Positions 1 to 12,259 of a DNA stretch of 64,000 nucleotides are shown one piece after another. Each line of letters begins with the position of its first letter. Within the stretch, counting starts at the first letter, position 1. The notes below the pieces were generated by a model. It did no database searches. It saw only the letters and a program-made list of their open reading frames with translations, and was not told the DNA's origin. The DNA is from Smallanthus sonchifolius (taxonomy: Eukaryota; Streptophyta; Magnoliopsida; Asterales; Asteraceae). The position numbers and the translations under genes were made by a program. The stretch spans positions 7,137,501 to 7,201,500 of the forward strand of contig CM042042.1 in NCBI GenBank assembly GCA_023525975.1. The letters run 5' to 3'.

Positions 1-243
1 TAATAACAATCATTATAGATGTACTTAAAGGTTTTAGTACCTATTTCAGGGTGCGTTAAGTGAGCGATGGCATGACATCTTCGGACTATCTGAAAATGAT
101 AGTTGACATCCTATAATGAGTTTGGAATGAATTTAAATTATGGGGTTTTAACTGTATATAAAATATGAGTTTTGTGAAGTCTTTCACTATGTATTGGGTG
201 TAAATCCAACGAAAGTAATGCACCAGGAAACCGGGATGTGACA
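1..243 (-). mobile_element. Partial LTR-like terminus at window edge
   Basis: The sequence ends in GGGATGTGACA. Read on the minus strand this is TGTCACATCCC, the usual start of many plant Ty3-gypsy LTRs. Only this edge is in the window, so no TSD or partner LTR can be checked. The call rests on the terminal motif alone. Confidence 0.4.
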
Positions 244-898
244 GAGTCCCCCCTTTGACTTTAACACTTATTTCTACTGAACATATACATTCATCGGCAC
301 TAACTCATGTTCCTACCGAACACTCAAGTTGTTGTCGCTCGTTTCATTACTAGGAACACCTCGATTCCAACCCCAAGCTTCAGTTCACTTTATGTTTGAA
401 TTCGACATAAAGTACAGCAAGCATCTCCACATGATACCAGATTTTACTAATGCAGTTAGAAGTGACGTTAAGTTGAAGTCATATACGCAATAAAAGAATC
501 TAAGATGGAGTAGACGCGGATATCTTGGTGAGATGAATGATTTTAAGATCATATAGTGTTTCGACTTAAGATATCATCGGAAAACTTGGTGAAATCCTTG
601 ACTTTTCCGACATGTTAGTACCATGGATTTGTTGCTACTTGCTAGTACTTGACTTCTACCGACCAACCGACTTAAATTCTATTAAAAGGTATATATCAAT
701 TAATATTGACTTTTACTCGGTTTAAAAAGGATAACCTTTTCATTTATGATTGGAACAAAGAATATATATTAATATGAAAAATAATAAAAAAGAAAAAAAG
801 ATCAAATGTTATGTTGATCGGTGTAAAAATTCATATTTGAAATATATGGCAATTACATGTGTAACGGTCAAATTTGATAATTTATAAAAGAATTATTG
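244..898. other. AT-rich intergenic, nothing recognised
   Basis: No open frame, domain or clear repeat was recognised. The sequence becomes strongly AT-rich after about 760. Confidence 0.5.
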
Positions 899-1419
899 TA
901 TTTTAATAATTTCATCTTTTACCAATTGCTTAATAATAATCCCAACTGAGAATATTCTTACCACTGCTCCCTACTTTCAAACTATTTTTTTTACATTGGA
1001 CTCCCTGTTAAAAAAACTTAACGCCGTTAGAGTTTATATGACGTGGACATCTGCAAACCGCCGGAAAGTCGAGCCAAGCTAGCAGTGGTCTCGTGGTGGC
1101 TTTTGAAATTGGCTTTGGTGGTGTTTAACTGGTCTCGTTAAACACCACCATTGTCTCTGTTTAGACTTTCCGGACCCACGAGACTAGTTAAACACCATCA
1201 GAGCCAATTTCAAAAGCCACCACGAAACCACACTGCTAGCTTGGCTCGACTTTCCGGCGGTTTGCAGATGTCCACGTCATATAAACTCTAACGGCGTTAA
1301 GTTTTTTTAACAGGGAGTCCAATGTAAAAAAATAGTTTGAAAGTAGGGACCGGTGGTAAGAATATTCTCAGTTGAGATTATTATTGACCGATTGGTAAAA
1401 TGTGGGATTATTAAAATCC
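899..1419. mobile_element. Foldback/MITE-like element with about 220-bp inverted arms
   Basis: The left arm (about 899-1135) and the right arm (about 1180-1419) are near-perfect reverse complements. Shared landmarks are TTTTACCAAT at the outer ends, AACGCCGTTAGAG and GACGTGGACATCTGCAAACC further in, and GCTAGCTTGGCTCGAC. The loop is only about 45 bp, so a transcript would form a very long hairpin. No coding capacity was seen. Long arms suggest a MULE-type or foldback MITE. No clear TSD could be fixed, so the superfamily is uncertain. Confidence 0.75.
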
Positions 1420-2175
1420 AATAATCCTTTATAAAAAGAAATTAAATAAAAAGACATCTATTTTGATAAATAATTTTGATCGGTTGTTTTCATTATCATA
1501 AAGTGAATGTCTTGAAAATTGGACTGGTAATCGAACGGTCATATTACGGTCGGACATGTTGAACCAGTATATGGAGGTATCAGAAATCGTATGACCCATA
1601 GTTAATTTTAAAATTATTTCAATATTACATAAAATTTAGATATTAATTGAACTTTTAAAAAATAGATAGTTTTATTGAAATAAACAAATATAAATATTTT
1701 TATATATTGGTTATATATAAAATAATAAAAATATATGTTATCAAAAGAAAATAATTGTTTAAAGATATTAATCTAACCATGTAACTTGATTTCTCAAATC
1801 TATAAATTTGCAACTAGAACATCAAATATCAAATCCAAGGGTTCTCTCTTCTCTACTATAAGTTAATTCGAACGCAAACAAAAATCAACTTTAAACAATA
1901 GTTTCCGAATTTAATAAATAAAACATGATTAAAACAGCTTTAATATAATATTATCCTCACTGCATAGTTCATACACACCCATTATTTAGAAAATCAAGTT
2001 CTCAGAAGGCCACCTTTTGCATGCTTATGATTGTACTTATATATAGGGTTTATTTGATTTATGTGTTACATAAATACAGTTTTAGGAAAATAGTATATCA
2101 AGTACGTAAACTGAAAATTAATAATGTGAACGATATACCGACAAGCTAGTGGTCAAAGGGATCCGGTGACAACGG
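1420..2175. other. AT-rich flank; part is repeated at about 28.7 kb
   Basis: No gene was recognised. About 1,590-1,880 is clearly related to about 28,705-29,125: both share the run around TTAATTTTAAAATTATTT, then ATCAAAAGAA, AAAGATATTAAT and CATAAATTTGCAACTAGAAC-like segments in the same order. The segment lies just 3' of the NAC pseudogene, so this looks like an old local duplication of the NAC flank. Confidence 0.5.
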
Positions 2176-3600
2176 CTATGAGGAAGATTGTGCAAAACTC
2201 CACAGATCAATCTGGCTTGTAGAGGCTGCTTCATTTGGTGTAGCCATGGATGATAGATGTGGTGGTTCTTGAGCATCATGGTCAAGTGGGAAACATATGT
2301 TGTCATAGTGCTTCGATGATCCTGGTTGTCCATCGAGTTGGGAGGCCACAAATCGATCCACATCAATCCAATTGTCGAGATGTTCATGATTGGGAAGTGA
2401 ATTAGTTTCTTGCTTACCATTGATGTACGCAAGAAGTTGATCATGAGCACTTCCATCTTTGTTCTTTAAAGATTGCATTTGAGAATCAATGGAAGGTGTT
2501 GATGATGACCTTTGGGGGCTCTCAATCGCTTTATGGTGGTTTGTCTTTTTAAACATACGACATACGACCCACCCATCATCTTCTTGACTCGAGTGGCGCA
2601 AGTTCGAACCCTAAATCAAGAAAAAGTTGTTTACAAAAAATGGTTTTGAAGGTGAAAAGTGAAAATAACTTACATGACTATACTCTTGGGTTGTAATATT
2701 TGTATTATGATCATCAAGCCTATATTCATGTATGATCCAATCTGATTTTTGTCCAGGAGGCGCTCTTCCTTAGTAGAAAACAAGGGTTTTCCTCATACCG
2801 ATTCTTCTCGAGGTACCGTGAATGACTTATCTCGGCCCGTGACTTTCCAAAAACCTGCATGAGTTGAACGGTTCGAAAGTGTCCCAATTGGGTATTTTTT
2901 TATCTTTACGGCTAAAGAAATACCAATCATTTTGCGGGGTTGATCCGATTATGCACTTTTCTGTACAACCACAAGCGTATAAACAATCAAACATAGAATT
3001 TTTTGCTTTTATAGGGGACTTAGGAAAATGGTTTTGGTTTCTGTGTAAAATTTGAATTCAAAATGGTTTCTAGGTAATCTACTCGTTGAGATAGTATATT
3101 CGACAGGAACCTCTGAGGTGGCAAGAGATTGATGGGATGATCATGTCAAGGAGTGCGTTCTTTTCAAATAGCTAAATTCTCATGTGATGGTGTAAATGAC
3201 AGAGATTCTCACCTATTCTCCTTGCCACGTGAACGAAGCTATGTATTTCACTTGCCACCTCAGAGGGGAAGTTCTTGAATTCACTACCGCAACGAGTGAA
3301 TTATCACGAAACCATTTTGAACTCAAATTTCACTCATAACCCAAACCCATTTTCCTAATTAACTCCCTTACAAAGCAAAAAATTCAAAAAGAAACATAAA
3401 GTTAACTATCATGCATATTGAACAAAAAATCACCTTCAATGTGCCACGGTTCAAGCTTGTTAAGATCAATTTCGCGAATAACATCAAGATTGATAGTTTC
3501 ATACGCAACTTTCTTTCTTAAGTAGTAATAGAGAAGCTCTTCTTCGGTAGGGTGGAAGCGGAACTCTGGGGAACTTTGGGGGCACCTTAGATACGTTCAT
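2176..3600 (-). pseudogene. NAC transcription factor pseudogene, three exons
   Basis: The three-exon NAC architecture is recognisable. Exon 1 (3600-3434) starts at an ATG and encodes the [18 protein letters not shown] block and LNKLEPW. Exon 2 (2960-2674) encodes the [28 protein letters not shown] and SDWIIHEYRL blocks. Exon 3 (2610-2176) has DDGWVVCRMFKK and a C-terminal activation region containing DRFVASQLDGQ and ending IDLWSFAQSSS. NAC proteins bind DNA through this N-terminal domain. The FVASQL motif suggests the VND/NST/SMB branch, which is inference. The gene is dead: exon 1 shifts frame before FRFHP, exon 2 shifts frame near the KDKK run and again between GRDK and RIGM, and a TAA replaces the usual Lys after LVFY. 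Splice GT/AG sites survive. Intron 1 holds an inverted-repeat MITE. Confidence 0.88.
2996..3385. mobile_element. Inverted-repeat MITE in NAC intron 1
   Basis: The arms at about 2996-3125 and 3251-3385 are reverse complements with moderate divergence. Shared words are GAATTTTTTGCTTT at the tips, AATTC/GAACTC AAAATGGTTTC, and CCTCTGAGGTGGCAAG next to the loop. The element is about 390 bp, has no frame of its own and lies entirely within the intron between exons 1 and 2 of the NAC pseudogene. The superfamily was not determined. Confidence 0.65.
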
Positions 3601-3849
3601 AGATAAATTTTGTTCTTGTTTTTACACAGCAAAAAAGCAAGAGAGAATGATGAAAGAAAAGCAAGGAGAAGACGATAATTTATATGAAATCATAAATGTG
3701 TAGCTATGAATCAACGTGTAGGAAATACACCTTATGACAACGTAGTTAGCAAAAGAAGACATGATCATGCAATACAAGGTTCATAATGATACACCAGACA
3801 ATATTGGACTGTTGGGTCACATGATTTTGAAAACTACTAGACACCTACT

Positions 3850-4179
3850 TTTTTTTGAACGGCACCTACTTTTTTTTTTTGAATGACGACTTTCATTTTT
3901 GAGTGGCAGTCACATCTTTGACAAGTCGGAGACCCATCACCCCTCAATATCTGACCACTACATTGTCTGAACCGGGCCCACGGGTTTAGAGCGAGGGGTT
4001 AGGCGTTCCCCGGGAAACCATGGAGCCTGTTGCCACTTGACAGCAGTTGCGCCGCTACACGGGCTAAGACCCGCTAGCGTAACGCACTCCGGACTAAAAC
4101 CCGGGTTGGCTCGGGTTTGAACTTGCGTGGCTTTATTCAATCCTTTATTGCCTTACCACCGGACCAAAGCCAGTGGTTT
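3850..4179 (-). mobile_element. tRNA-derived SINE with 14-bp TSD
   Basis: Perfect 14-bp direct repeats ACTAGACACCTACT flank the element (3836-3849 and 4180-4193). On the minus strand it begins with a Pol III A-box-like segment (TGGTCCGGTGGTAAGG) and then a B-box-like GTTCAAACC. It ends in A-rich tracts, which appear as T runs at 3850-3882 on the plus strand. This is the standard layout of a plant SINE. The 60-residue frame inside it is chance. Confidence 0.85.
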
Positions 4180-4414
4180 ACTAGACACCTACTGATATAA
4201 CACAAGGACATGAAGATTGTTGAAAATGGTAAATAATACACTAAAATGTCAAATGGCTTCTAGGTAGCATATATCTAGTGGTAATAATATGTGTATATAT
4301 TGTGTTGTTTCTTTTTATGTGATTGAGCATACTAGTCTTACGGTAGACAAAGGTAGATTTAAGAGCACGATTAATAGATCGGTGAGTGAGATATGTTTCC
4401 ATTCGCACAACATT

Positions 4415-5210
4415 TTTAATTCGATGTAATCATGCCTAACGATTAAATTAAATATATAAAAAAGTAAATATTTTGGTATACATGTGTGATGAATTAATCG
4501 TTCTCAGATTTCAAGTATCGGTTGTATCCGTTCTTAAAAGTGAATTAATTTTTTGATCCCTCTTAATATGATCTGGTTAATTTTTATAATTTGATATACA
4601 TTCTCACTAAAATAATATTTACTCTAAATTTATCATCCTATTTATTTTTTTCTCAATCCGTCCACTTTTATTCTAACATATAGTTGAAAATGAAGATAAT
4701 AATTAAACAAAACATATAAAAAAACTAAGACCAATCTCTATATATTTTTTAAAAGTTGTACTTTTTATACAAAATTAATCTTACAAGTACCAATATAGTT
4801 ATTAAAAACTTTGTTTTTATTTTAAATTAATAATTTGATGTCTACGACAACATGAAGTTTCAACATTAAATGCTCTTTGGAGTCTATAGAAAATTAGTAA
4901 CTAAATTACTCATAGAGTATCTTTAAAAGTCACCTTCTTCTTTTGGCATCCTAATTGTAGGAGTTACGTGTCGGTCCTTGGACGTTAAACTTGGAGCATC
5001 ATTGTATCAGGAGTTGCATGTCTGCCACGTAAAACTTGGAGAGGTAGCATTTTCCTATAGGCGCAAAAGTACCCGAAATCTATGCACACTAGGACAAAAA
5101 TCCATAATCTTCATATAGGTAACATGTTCTAATTTGATGTAATTATGTGTAATAATTAAATTAGTAATTTTTAAAAAAAAGTACATAAATATTTCGTAAA
5201 CAGGTCAATT
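4415..5210. repeat. Tandem repeat unit (about 0.7 kb) left of the CACTA insertion
   Basis: This AT-rich unit starts near AATTCGATGTAATCATGCC, passes AATAATTTGATGTCTACGAC and ATAGAAAATTAGTAACTAAA, and contains CTTGGAGCATC-type words. A second copy starts at about 5,110 (TTTGATGTAATTATG). The CACTA element interrupts it at 5210, and it continues at about 19,860-20,590, where a third copy begins. More distant relatives occur at 28,190-28,500 and 29,655-30,060. No coding content. Confidence 0.65.
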
Positions 5211-5224
5211 CACTACAACAATAT

Positions 5225-5610
5225 CACCCTATATCGACGACTTTTTTTGACCCTATAGCGACGACTTGTCGTCGGGATAGCTTATGCCGACGACATATCG
5301 TCGGGATAGGTGTCGTCGGGATTGCTTCGTCCCAATAGCCCAAGATTGTCGTCGGGATAGGTGTCGTCGGGATAGGTCAGCCTATACCGACGACTTGTCG
5401 TCGGTATAGGGTTTAATTAAAAAATTCAAAAATAAATTCTATACCGACGACATGTCGTCGGTATAGAGTCCAACCCTGTACCGACGACATGTCGTCGGTA
5501 TAGGTTGACCCTATTCCGACGACATGTCGTCGGTATAGGGTTTTTTTGTTTTTTTTTTAATTTTTGAAAAAGACCTATAGCGACGACATGTCGTCGGTAT
5601 AGGTCTTTTC
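5225..5610. repeat. CACTA left subterminal palindrome cluster
   Basis: There are about seven copies of palindromes centred on CGACGACATGTCGTCG or the variants CGACGACTTGTCGTCG and CGACGACATATCGTCG. Most are bordered by CTATA/TATAG, giving roughly 28-bp near-perfect palindromes spaced 35-70 bp apart. In the CACTA family such arrays bind the DNA-binding transposase component. Confidence 0.8.
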
Positions 5611-5884
5611 TGTTTTTTTTTAATTTTTTTTATTTTTAATATTTTATCCAGAAATATTAAATTTCTAAAAACAAAAACCTGCAAATCATAAATATAAACC
5701 ATTCAAACATTCAAATCGGATAAAAATTAATGTCCGGAACATAAACCAAACATCCAAATTGTTCGACACACAAACTTGTTCGGCACACAAATTTGTTCAA
5801 CAAATCAAACATTCAAAACATAAACTTGTTCGACACACAAATATGCAAATTGTTCAAGACAAATACCAACAAAAAAGGCAAAGG

Positions 5885-6010
5885 CTCAACAACTCCAAGC
5901 TAATTATCATCGATGCTAGTTCGACGATCCCACATTCGACGCATTTCATCCATTTGTCGTTGCATTTCAAGCATTTGTTGATTATGTGTACGACATTCTT
6001 CCTCTCGTCA
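5885..6010 (-). pseudogene. Possible C-terminal fragment of a CACTA-type protein
   Basis: Minus-strand translation gives EEECRTHNQQMLEMQRQMDEM followed by RRMWDRR and a stop at about 5,897. This is a charged Met/Gln-rich coiled-coil tail like those at the C-termini of plant transposon-encoded (Ptta/En/Spm-type) proteins. No upstream coding sequence connects to it, because the retrotransposon insertion and deletions have removed the rest. The family assignment is tentative. Confidence 0.35.
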
Positions 6011-6162
6011 ACCGCAACGAGTTTCAAACTTGTAACAAAATTAAATAAAGTTACATATACATACAAACATACATAAGCATATGAATAAATACTCTCTTAT
6101 ATACCTACACATCACAATTACATACATACATAAATAAAAGCCCAATTACATAATTACAAATA

Positions 6163-8535
6163 TGTAGCACACCACTTTTAAAATACGAAAACGCGCGGAA
6201 GACTTTTATCCCAAGATTTTTTTTTTTTTTTTTTTTTATCCTCGCGTACCGCGAGGCGTTTTGGCCACCTCCCTCGCGTACCGCGAGGGAGTCCCAAAAT
6301 TCTTACCCGGAATTCAAACCTCTCGCGTACCGCGAGAGGATACCACTATGATCTTCGCGTACCGCGAGAGAGCCAAAGGAAGGCAATCCGGATAACTTGT
6401 CCCTCGCGTACCGCGAAAGAACCATACCAGGTTCTTCGCGTACCGCGAGGCACCAGATTTCCAGTGAGTTTCCCTTCAGCTGCAGATTTCAAACTTTGCC
6501 ATTTTTCCAACTTTTTGCATCCAAAACACAAACTAAAAATACCCGACACATGGGTTTTGACCAAAAGTTTACCTACACCACAAAATCACCAAAACATAAA
6601 TTCTTGACCCAAACGCACACCCCTTTCGAGGATTTCAATACATAGCCCAAAAACCAATCATTTGCACATACGAGAACCCGCCAGAGCCTTGGACTTGACT
6701 TGGACTACATCGGAGCTTTTCCTACATAACCACAAAACATAACACCATTAGTAATGAAGATAAAACATAACAAACAAGTAAATTCTACTTGTTTCCACCC
6801 ATTCCCCCATTTGACCCGTTTCCACCAAATTTTAACATTTGGCTACATAACACTTGTATTTCACCTACAAGTTTCATTCTTTTCATTTATCATTCATATT
6901 AACACATTCCCTTTTCCATTATGGCACATTGGCCACAATCTCATTTCCATCATAACACTAGATCATAATTCACCCATTTGACCCATTTGACCCGTTTGCA
7001 CCCATTTGGTCAATTAAGGTTTTCATACACATACTTTTCACATACAAGTTTCTTTCATCATTTCATTACCACATTTCCATTTCCATTATGGCACGTAGGC
7101 CATAACTTCATATCCATTTAGGATACGAGATTATACTCCATAACCATTCTATCCATTATGGTACTTGGACCATAACTCCATATTCATTCTATCCATTATG
7201 GTTCATAGACCATAACTCCGTATCCATTCTATCCATTATGGTTCATAGACCATAACTCCATATCCATTCTATCCATTATGGTTCATAGACCATAACTCCA
7301 TATCGACATATCCATTATAGTATAAATACTATAACTACATTCCTTCAATTTTGCATACAATTTCATGCTCATTCATACCACATAACAAATTATGCAACTT
7401 TACACATTATGCATACAATCTTGCATAAAACTCATTTATCCCCGTTTCATTTATGATCAACACATGATCCATTTCCATTATAGCTTAACACTATAATTAC
7501 ATTCATTCATTGTACATACTAAATCATTCACAATTTATCATATCACAAGTATGTACACAATCACATAACACATAATTCACAAAATTCACCATTTATCATC
7601 AATACTAAGTAAGTGCATAGGCACTTACCTTTCTGGTTAGAAGATCCCGCACCGTTCTCAAGCTTGCAATTTGATTACCTAAACACATTCGCCTAGTTTA
7701 GTAATCTAACATATACCAACATTTCATTACAATTGAGTTCACAACCCAATTTCCCAATTCCAACCCAAATTGACCCGTTTGGGTTATCCTCATAGCCAAA
7801 CACCCTCTTTCACTACAAACTCACCTACTTGAGTTTCATTAACTTAATCTTAACACTAATTCTTCTTTCAAAAATTATTATTAAGTTAATTTGGTGTTTG
7901 CTCAAGTGTCTAACATTTTAAAAACACTTAATCTTCATTAATTCGCCATTTATCATCATGATCCAAACACCCCCAATTTCCACCATATGAACCCTAACTT
8001 TTCAAAATCATAATCAAAGGGTTCTAGGATGTTAATCACTACTCTTTACCTTTAGTTTAGCTAGATTATCAATAATCTAACACCATTTCATCACATGCAT
8101 ACAAAATTTCGGTTTTCTTTCAAAACCCATCAAGAACACATCTAAAGTGAGATCAAAAGGATGATTAACACTTACTTGATGTTAGGAAAGTGTTGTGTGA
8201 GCCAAAACCTCCTCATTCCGAGCTTCAAATGCAAGATTCAAGCTCCAAACCCGTTTCCTCTTTTTCTCCTTTGCTCTTGAACGACCTAAACACCAAATGA
8301 GACTCAATTTTGACTTTCACCAAGTCAAGTAGCAGATTTTGGCCACTTTACACCTTTAGTCCCTCAACTTTCAATTTCACCCATATCTTTCCAAAACTAG
8401 TTAAAAACTAGTATAACCCCGTTACTAACTTGAAACCCGCTTGTTTCAACTTATTTCTAAAATATTATTTTCCCATAATATTTATTTAGAAATATTTATT
8501 CATTTATAACGAGACCCGGATTTTGGTTCGTTACA
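6163..8535 (-). repeat. LTR, left copy (3' LTR in element orientation)
   Basis: This 2,373-bp LTR runs from TG to CA. It holds a cluster of CG-rich palindromes (6240-6450) and a roughly 42-bp tandem array built on TCCATTATGG and CATAACTCC (about 7130-7330). Frames of 70-80 residues in it recur unchanged in the other LTR and are not genes. Confidence 0.92.
6238..6452. repeat. Six CTCGCGTACCGCGAG-type palindromes in the LTR
   Basis: Six copies of a TCGCGTACCGCGA core (most extended to CTCGCGTACCGCGAG) lie within about 215 bp, in a region that is otherwise not GC-rich. The same six occur in the right LTR at about 12,330-12,545. The arms differ slightly at the edges while the core is conserved, which suggests a protein-binding or structural role. 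The function is unknown. Confidence 0.8.
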
Positions 8536-8537
8536 AA

Positions 8538-10010
8538 TCACCTCCCCTTATTTGGGTTTCGTCCCCGAAACCCGACTTCACATAAAAAAAAGTTCGGATA
8601 AAATTTGGGCATTTCCTCCTTGGTTTCCCAAGTCATTTCCGCTCCCTTCTTACGTTTCCACCTTGCCAAAACTTGGCTAATCTCTTTAATGCGTACACGC
8701 ATCACCTTTCTATCCAAGATTGTCACCGTTTCCCCAACATAATCAACTTATCATCCAATTCAATATCCTCCAATGGGACAAAAGTAGATTCATCCGTCAA
8801 ACATTTTCGCAAATGAGACACATGAAACGTGCTATAAAGTCTGCTTAGTCCCTCCGGTAGCTCCAAACATAAGCTACCGCACCCACCCTTACTATCATCT
8901 TAAACGGTCCGACGAAACGTGGGCTTAACTTCCCCGTTTCCTAAACCGTATCACCCATTTCCAAGAAGAGACTTTCAAAAGCACAACGTCCCCCACTTGG
9001 AACTCAATCGCCCGCCTCCTATTATCCGCATAGGACTTTTGGCGATCTTGAGCCGTTTTCAAGCGTGCTCTAATTTGGTCAATACTATCATTAGTTTCCT
9101 TGACCGCCTCGACATTACCAGGTTCCCGTTGACCAATTTCACCCCAACACACGAGTGTTCGACACTTTCTCCCATACAACGCCTCGAAAGGCGGCATACC
9201 AAAACTAGAACGGTAGCTATTGTTATAAGAAAATTCCTGCCAACGGTAAATGATCGTCCCAACTTTCCCCAAAAATCCAGAGCACACGCTCGCATCATAA
9301 TCCTCGAGCGTTTGAATCGTTCGCTCGCTTTGCCCATCCATTAGTGGATGATAGGCGGTGCTAAGGTTCAACCTCGTTCCCATGTCCTCATGGAATTTCT
9401 TCCAAAAACGAGAAGTGAATCTCGTATCCCGGTCCGATATAATCGACACCGGCACCCCATGGCGTGACACAATCTCTTGTACATATAACTCTGTCAATCT
9501 ATTCGATGAGTACGTTTCCTTTATAGGAAGGAATTATGCACTATTCGTCAACCGATCCACTACTACCCATATCGCATCATAACCCTTTCGGGTCTTTGGT
9601 AGTTTAGTGATCAAATCCATAGCTATATTCTCCCATTTCCAAAGCGGTATTTCAAGCGGTTGAAGCTTTCCATACGGCTTTTGGTGTTCCGCCATTACTC
9701 TTAAGCATGTGAGACACCCTTCAACATACTTAACAACTTCACGCCTCGTACCCGGCCACCAAAAATGATACCTTAAATCATAAAATATCTTTGTGGCCCC
9801 CGGATGGATAGAATATTTGGATTTATGCGCCTCATCTAAAATAGTTGTCAAAACACTTGACAACCTAGGAATCCAAATCCTATCAAAGCATGTCTTTAAC
9901 CCCGAATTATTTTCCCAAAGCTTGTCAACATAAGAACCACCCGTTCCATCTTCAAATCCCCACCAAGTGTTAACTCCGTCTTTAATGGTTCCTTCGACGA
10001 CGAAAACGCA
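8538..10010 (-). pseudogene. Integrase plus chromodomain-like tail of Ty3-gypsy Pol (degenerate)
   Basis: Read on the minus strand from about 9,960 to 8,538. An HHCC zinc-binding region (the CLTC cysteines near 9,715) is followed by the integrase core with MDLITKLP, SDRDTRFTS and DGQSERTIQTLED, which carry the catalytic Asp, Asp and Glu. A GVV-type end domain and a chromodomain-like tail (RKGAEMTWETKEEMPKFYP) come last, ending about 3 bp from the LTR. An in-frame stop interrupts the core at about 9,534, where His is usual. A frameshift after KRGS (about 8,925) separates the tail. The clade looks like Tekay/Del-type chromoviruses. The protein cannot be made as one piece. Confidence 0.85.
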
Positions 10011-12259
10011 TTTTGTCTACTTTTTGCACCAATTAGATCGCCCACTATCTAAGATGGTCTCTGTTTCAATTAGGCGAAACGTTTATCATTTATCTTATCT
10101 TCACCATAATGAAATAACAACAGTTCCAACCTCCTAACGATTTCGTGTTTGGTCACGCATAATGTATTATGGAGCCCACTCGTTTCATCTGAGAAGTTCC
10201 CAAACATTAATCTATCCACCAATAAAGTCCCCATGTTGGACAACCCAACAATACGTGAACCTATCCTCCTATGATCTCAAACCCGAAACACCACATTTCA
10301 AAGGAAAACTTTTATGACGTCAAGTTTCCACTTGAATTTCAACACTCCTAACCATGGGATACTTGGATTTTTGAACCACCTTATACGAGTAGTCAACACG
10401 TTTGACAACTAAGGAAATCCAAGTTCTAATCCCACGTCATTCACCTCTTAAATGAAAATTTCAAAGCTATCTCACCAATCCACCCATTGAGACTCAAGGT
10501 CTCAAGTTCATACCTCTTGGGATTCGAGGATCCCAACACCCAAACATAATACCCCTTGAAGCTCGAGTCTTCAGCTCATCAATTCTTAATCGATAAAGCA
10601 TGCAACCTCCTCAAGTAAGGATACGATAACTTCCTTACTTGAATCCTCTTTTACAACACTGGGAGGAAGATTCCTATCTGCGACCCAAACATCCTAAGAA
10701 TTTCCATTGACTTAAACGTAAGTCATCCTTTGAGATTTAAGGATCTAAATCACCGAATCCACCTTTTGAAGTTCGAAGACTTCGCTTTCAAACACCGTTT
10801 GTGAAGTCCAAAAGACTTCCAACATCATTTATGAAGTTCTAAGACTTCATCCACCATTTATGTACACATTCCACCTATGTACATTTTATCATTTACCCCT
10901 TGACCATAAAGTCCACAAACCGTGAGACCTTTAGTCAGTTTTTTATCCTATCACCGACTGTCAGTGCCAAAACGCACTCTTCCATTTTCCTTTTCCACCG
11001 AAAAGTTTATGTACTATAGAACAATCACATGGGTGCAATGACCCTTATCAAATCCCCTTTTCTCAACTGGAATACTAAGTATCCCTTTATATCCCCGGTT
11101 GATGTCAATGGCACAAGCCATGTATACACACCAATTCGTATGCCTCGTGTTTCACTGTCTCTAATGAGAACAGATTAACACGTCACCCCTTTATCATACT
11201 TGGCTATGATATGGTTACTAAGTAACCCATCACCTCTTCTACAATCATCGGATCAAAATCTACCAAATTTCCGCCACGACCTGAAGTCAACTCATCGCGA
11301 GTGATGCACCTTCTTTCAATCACCATGGATTGCTTCAAAGCCAATACCATTATAGTGATCAACTGCTAATTAATCAAAGATTAATTCTCTCACCTTTCAA
11401 CTCTTTTGGTTTGCACACCACGAATCCCCTTGTGAAAACAAGGTTTTCCTTCCACTTCGGTTCGCCAAACGATATACTTTCCGCTCTCAAGGCTTCATTC
11501 TGTTCCTCTCAAGGATTGCCTCAAATATCCCTATCTTTCTCGAAGGAAGATCAATACCACATGATAGAAAGCTCTAGCCATCCTCCGCTAGGTTGATGCA
11601 TTCTATTTTTCCCAACACATTCCATGTTCCTCACCACCCACGAGGTGATACACGTCTAGACTCTAACGTACTCGAGTCCTTAAGATGACTTGCGTCCACC
11701 ATTTCTTCTACTTACACATGTGCCCCTTAGTCTTCCCGAGAAATTTTAACCAAGTTGTAGATGTTCTACCTGCTTATAGGTCTTTAATCTACCCACTTGT
11801 TAAGGCACTATATCTTATCTTTGTGCATATGTATTATCCCCATATAATCATCCATAAACATACATACACATATAATCACCTTCACCTAATCCTTGCAAAT
11901 GTTCATTGTCATATGGTTATCATAAAGACCCTTGCACATCCCGTCTTATTAAACATATTGGCCAGACATGTTTAATAGTACGCCATGCCCAATTGTAATT
12001 ACCATCTCCATATAACAAGTCACAAAACAAGTTTCGGCACACATAACACCTTAACAACATTCATCATACATATATACATACACCATATATATATATTATC
12101 ATTTTATCAAATCATTACTAACCTTTCATTTCCGCAAGCTCCGAGTCTTAGTCAAGTCCTTCATGGATTCTCGTATCATTTTCCCCCATATCAAGAGCAT
12201 CCGGTTTGAGTTTGGTGCCACCACACCAAATCCCTCAAACCATTGCTCTGATACCAAGT
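10011..12259. other. Interior of LTR element without recognisable coding
   Basis: Frames are short and interrupted, and no protease, reverse transcriptase, RNase H or gag motif was recognised on the minus strand. The minus strand next to 12,259 carries the tRNA-Met primer-binding site. About 11,800-12,120 is rich in CATA repeats. Confidence 0.55.

Noticed and set aside
6346..6645. 72-82 residue frames present in both LTR copies
   Set aside because: They overlap on both strands of the palindrome cluster and simply reflect low stop density there.
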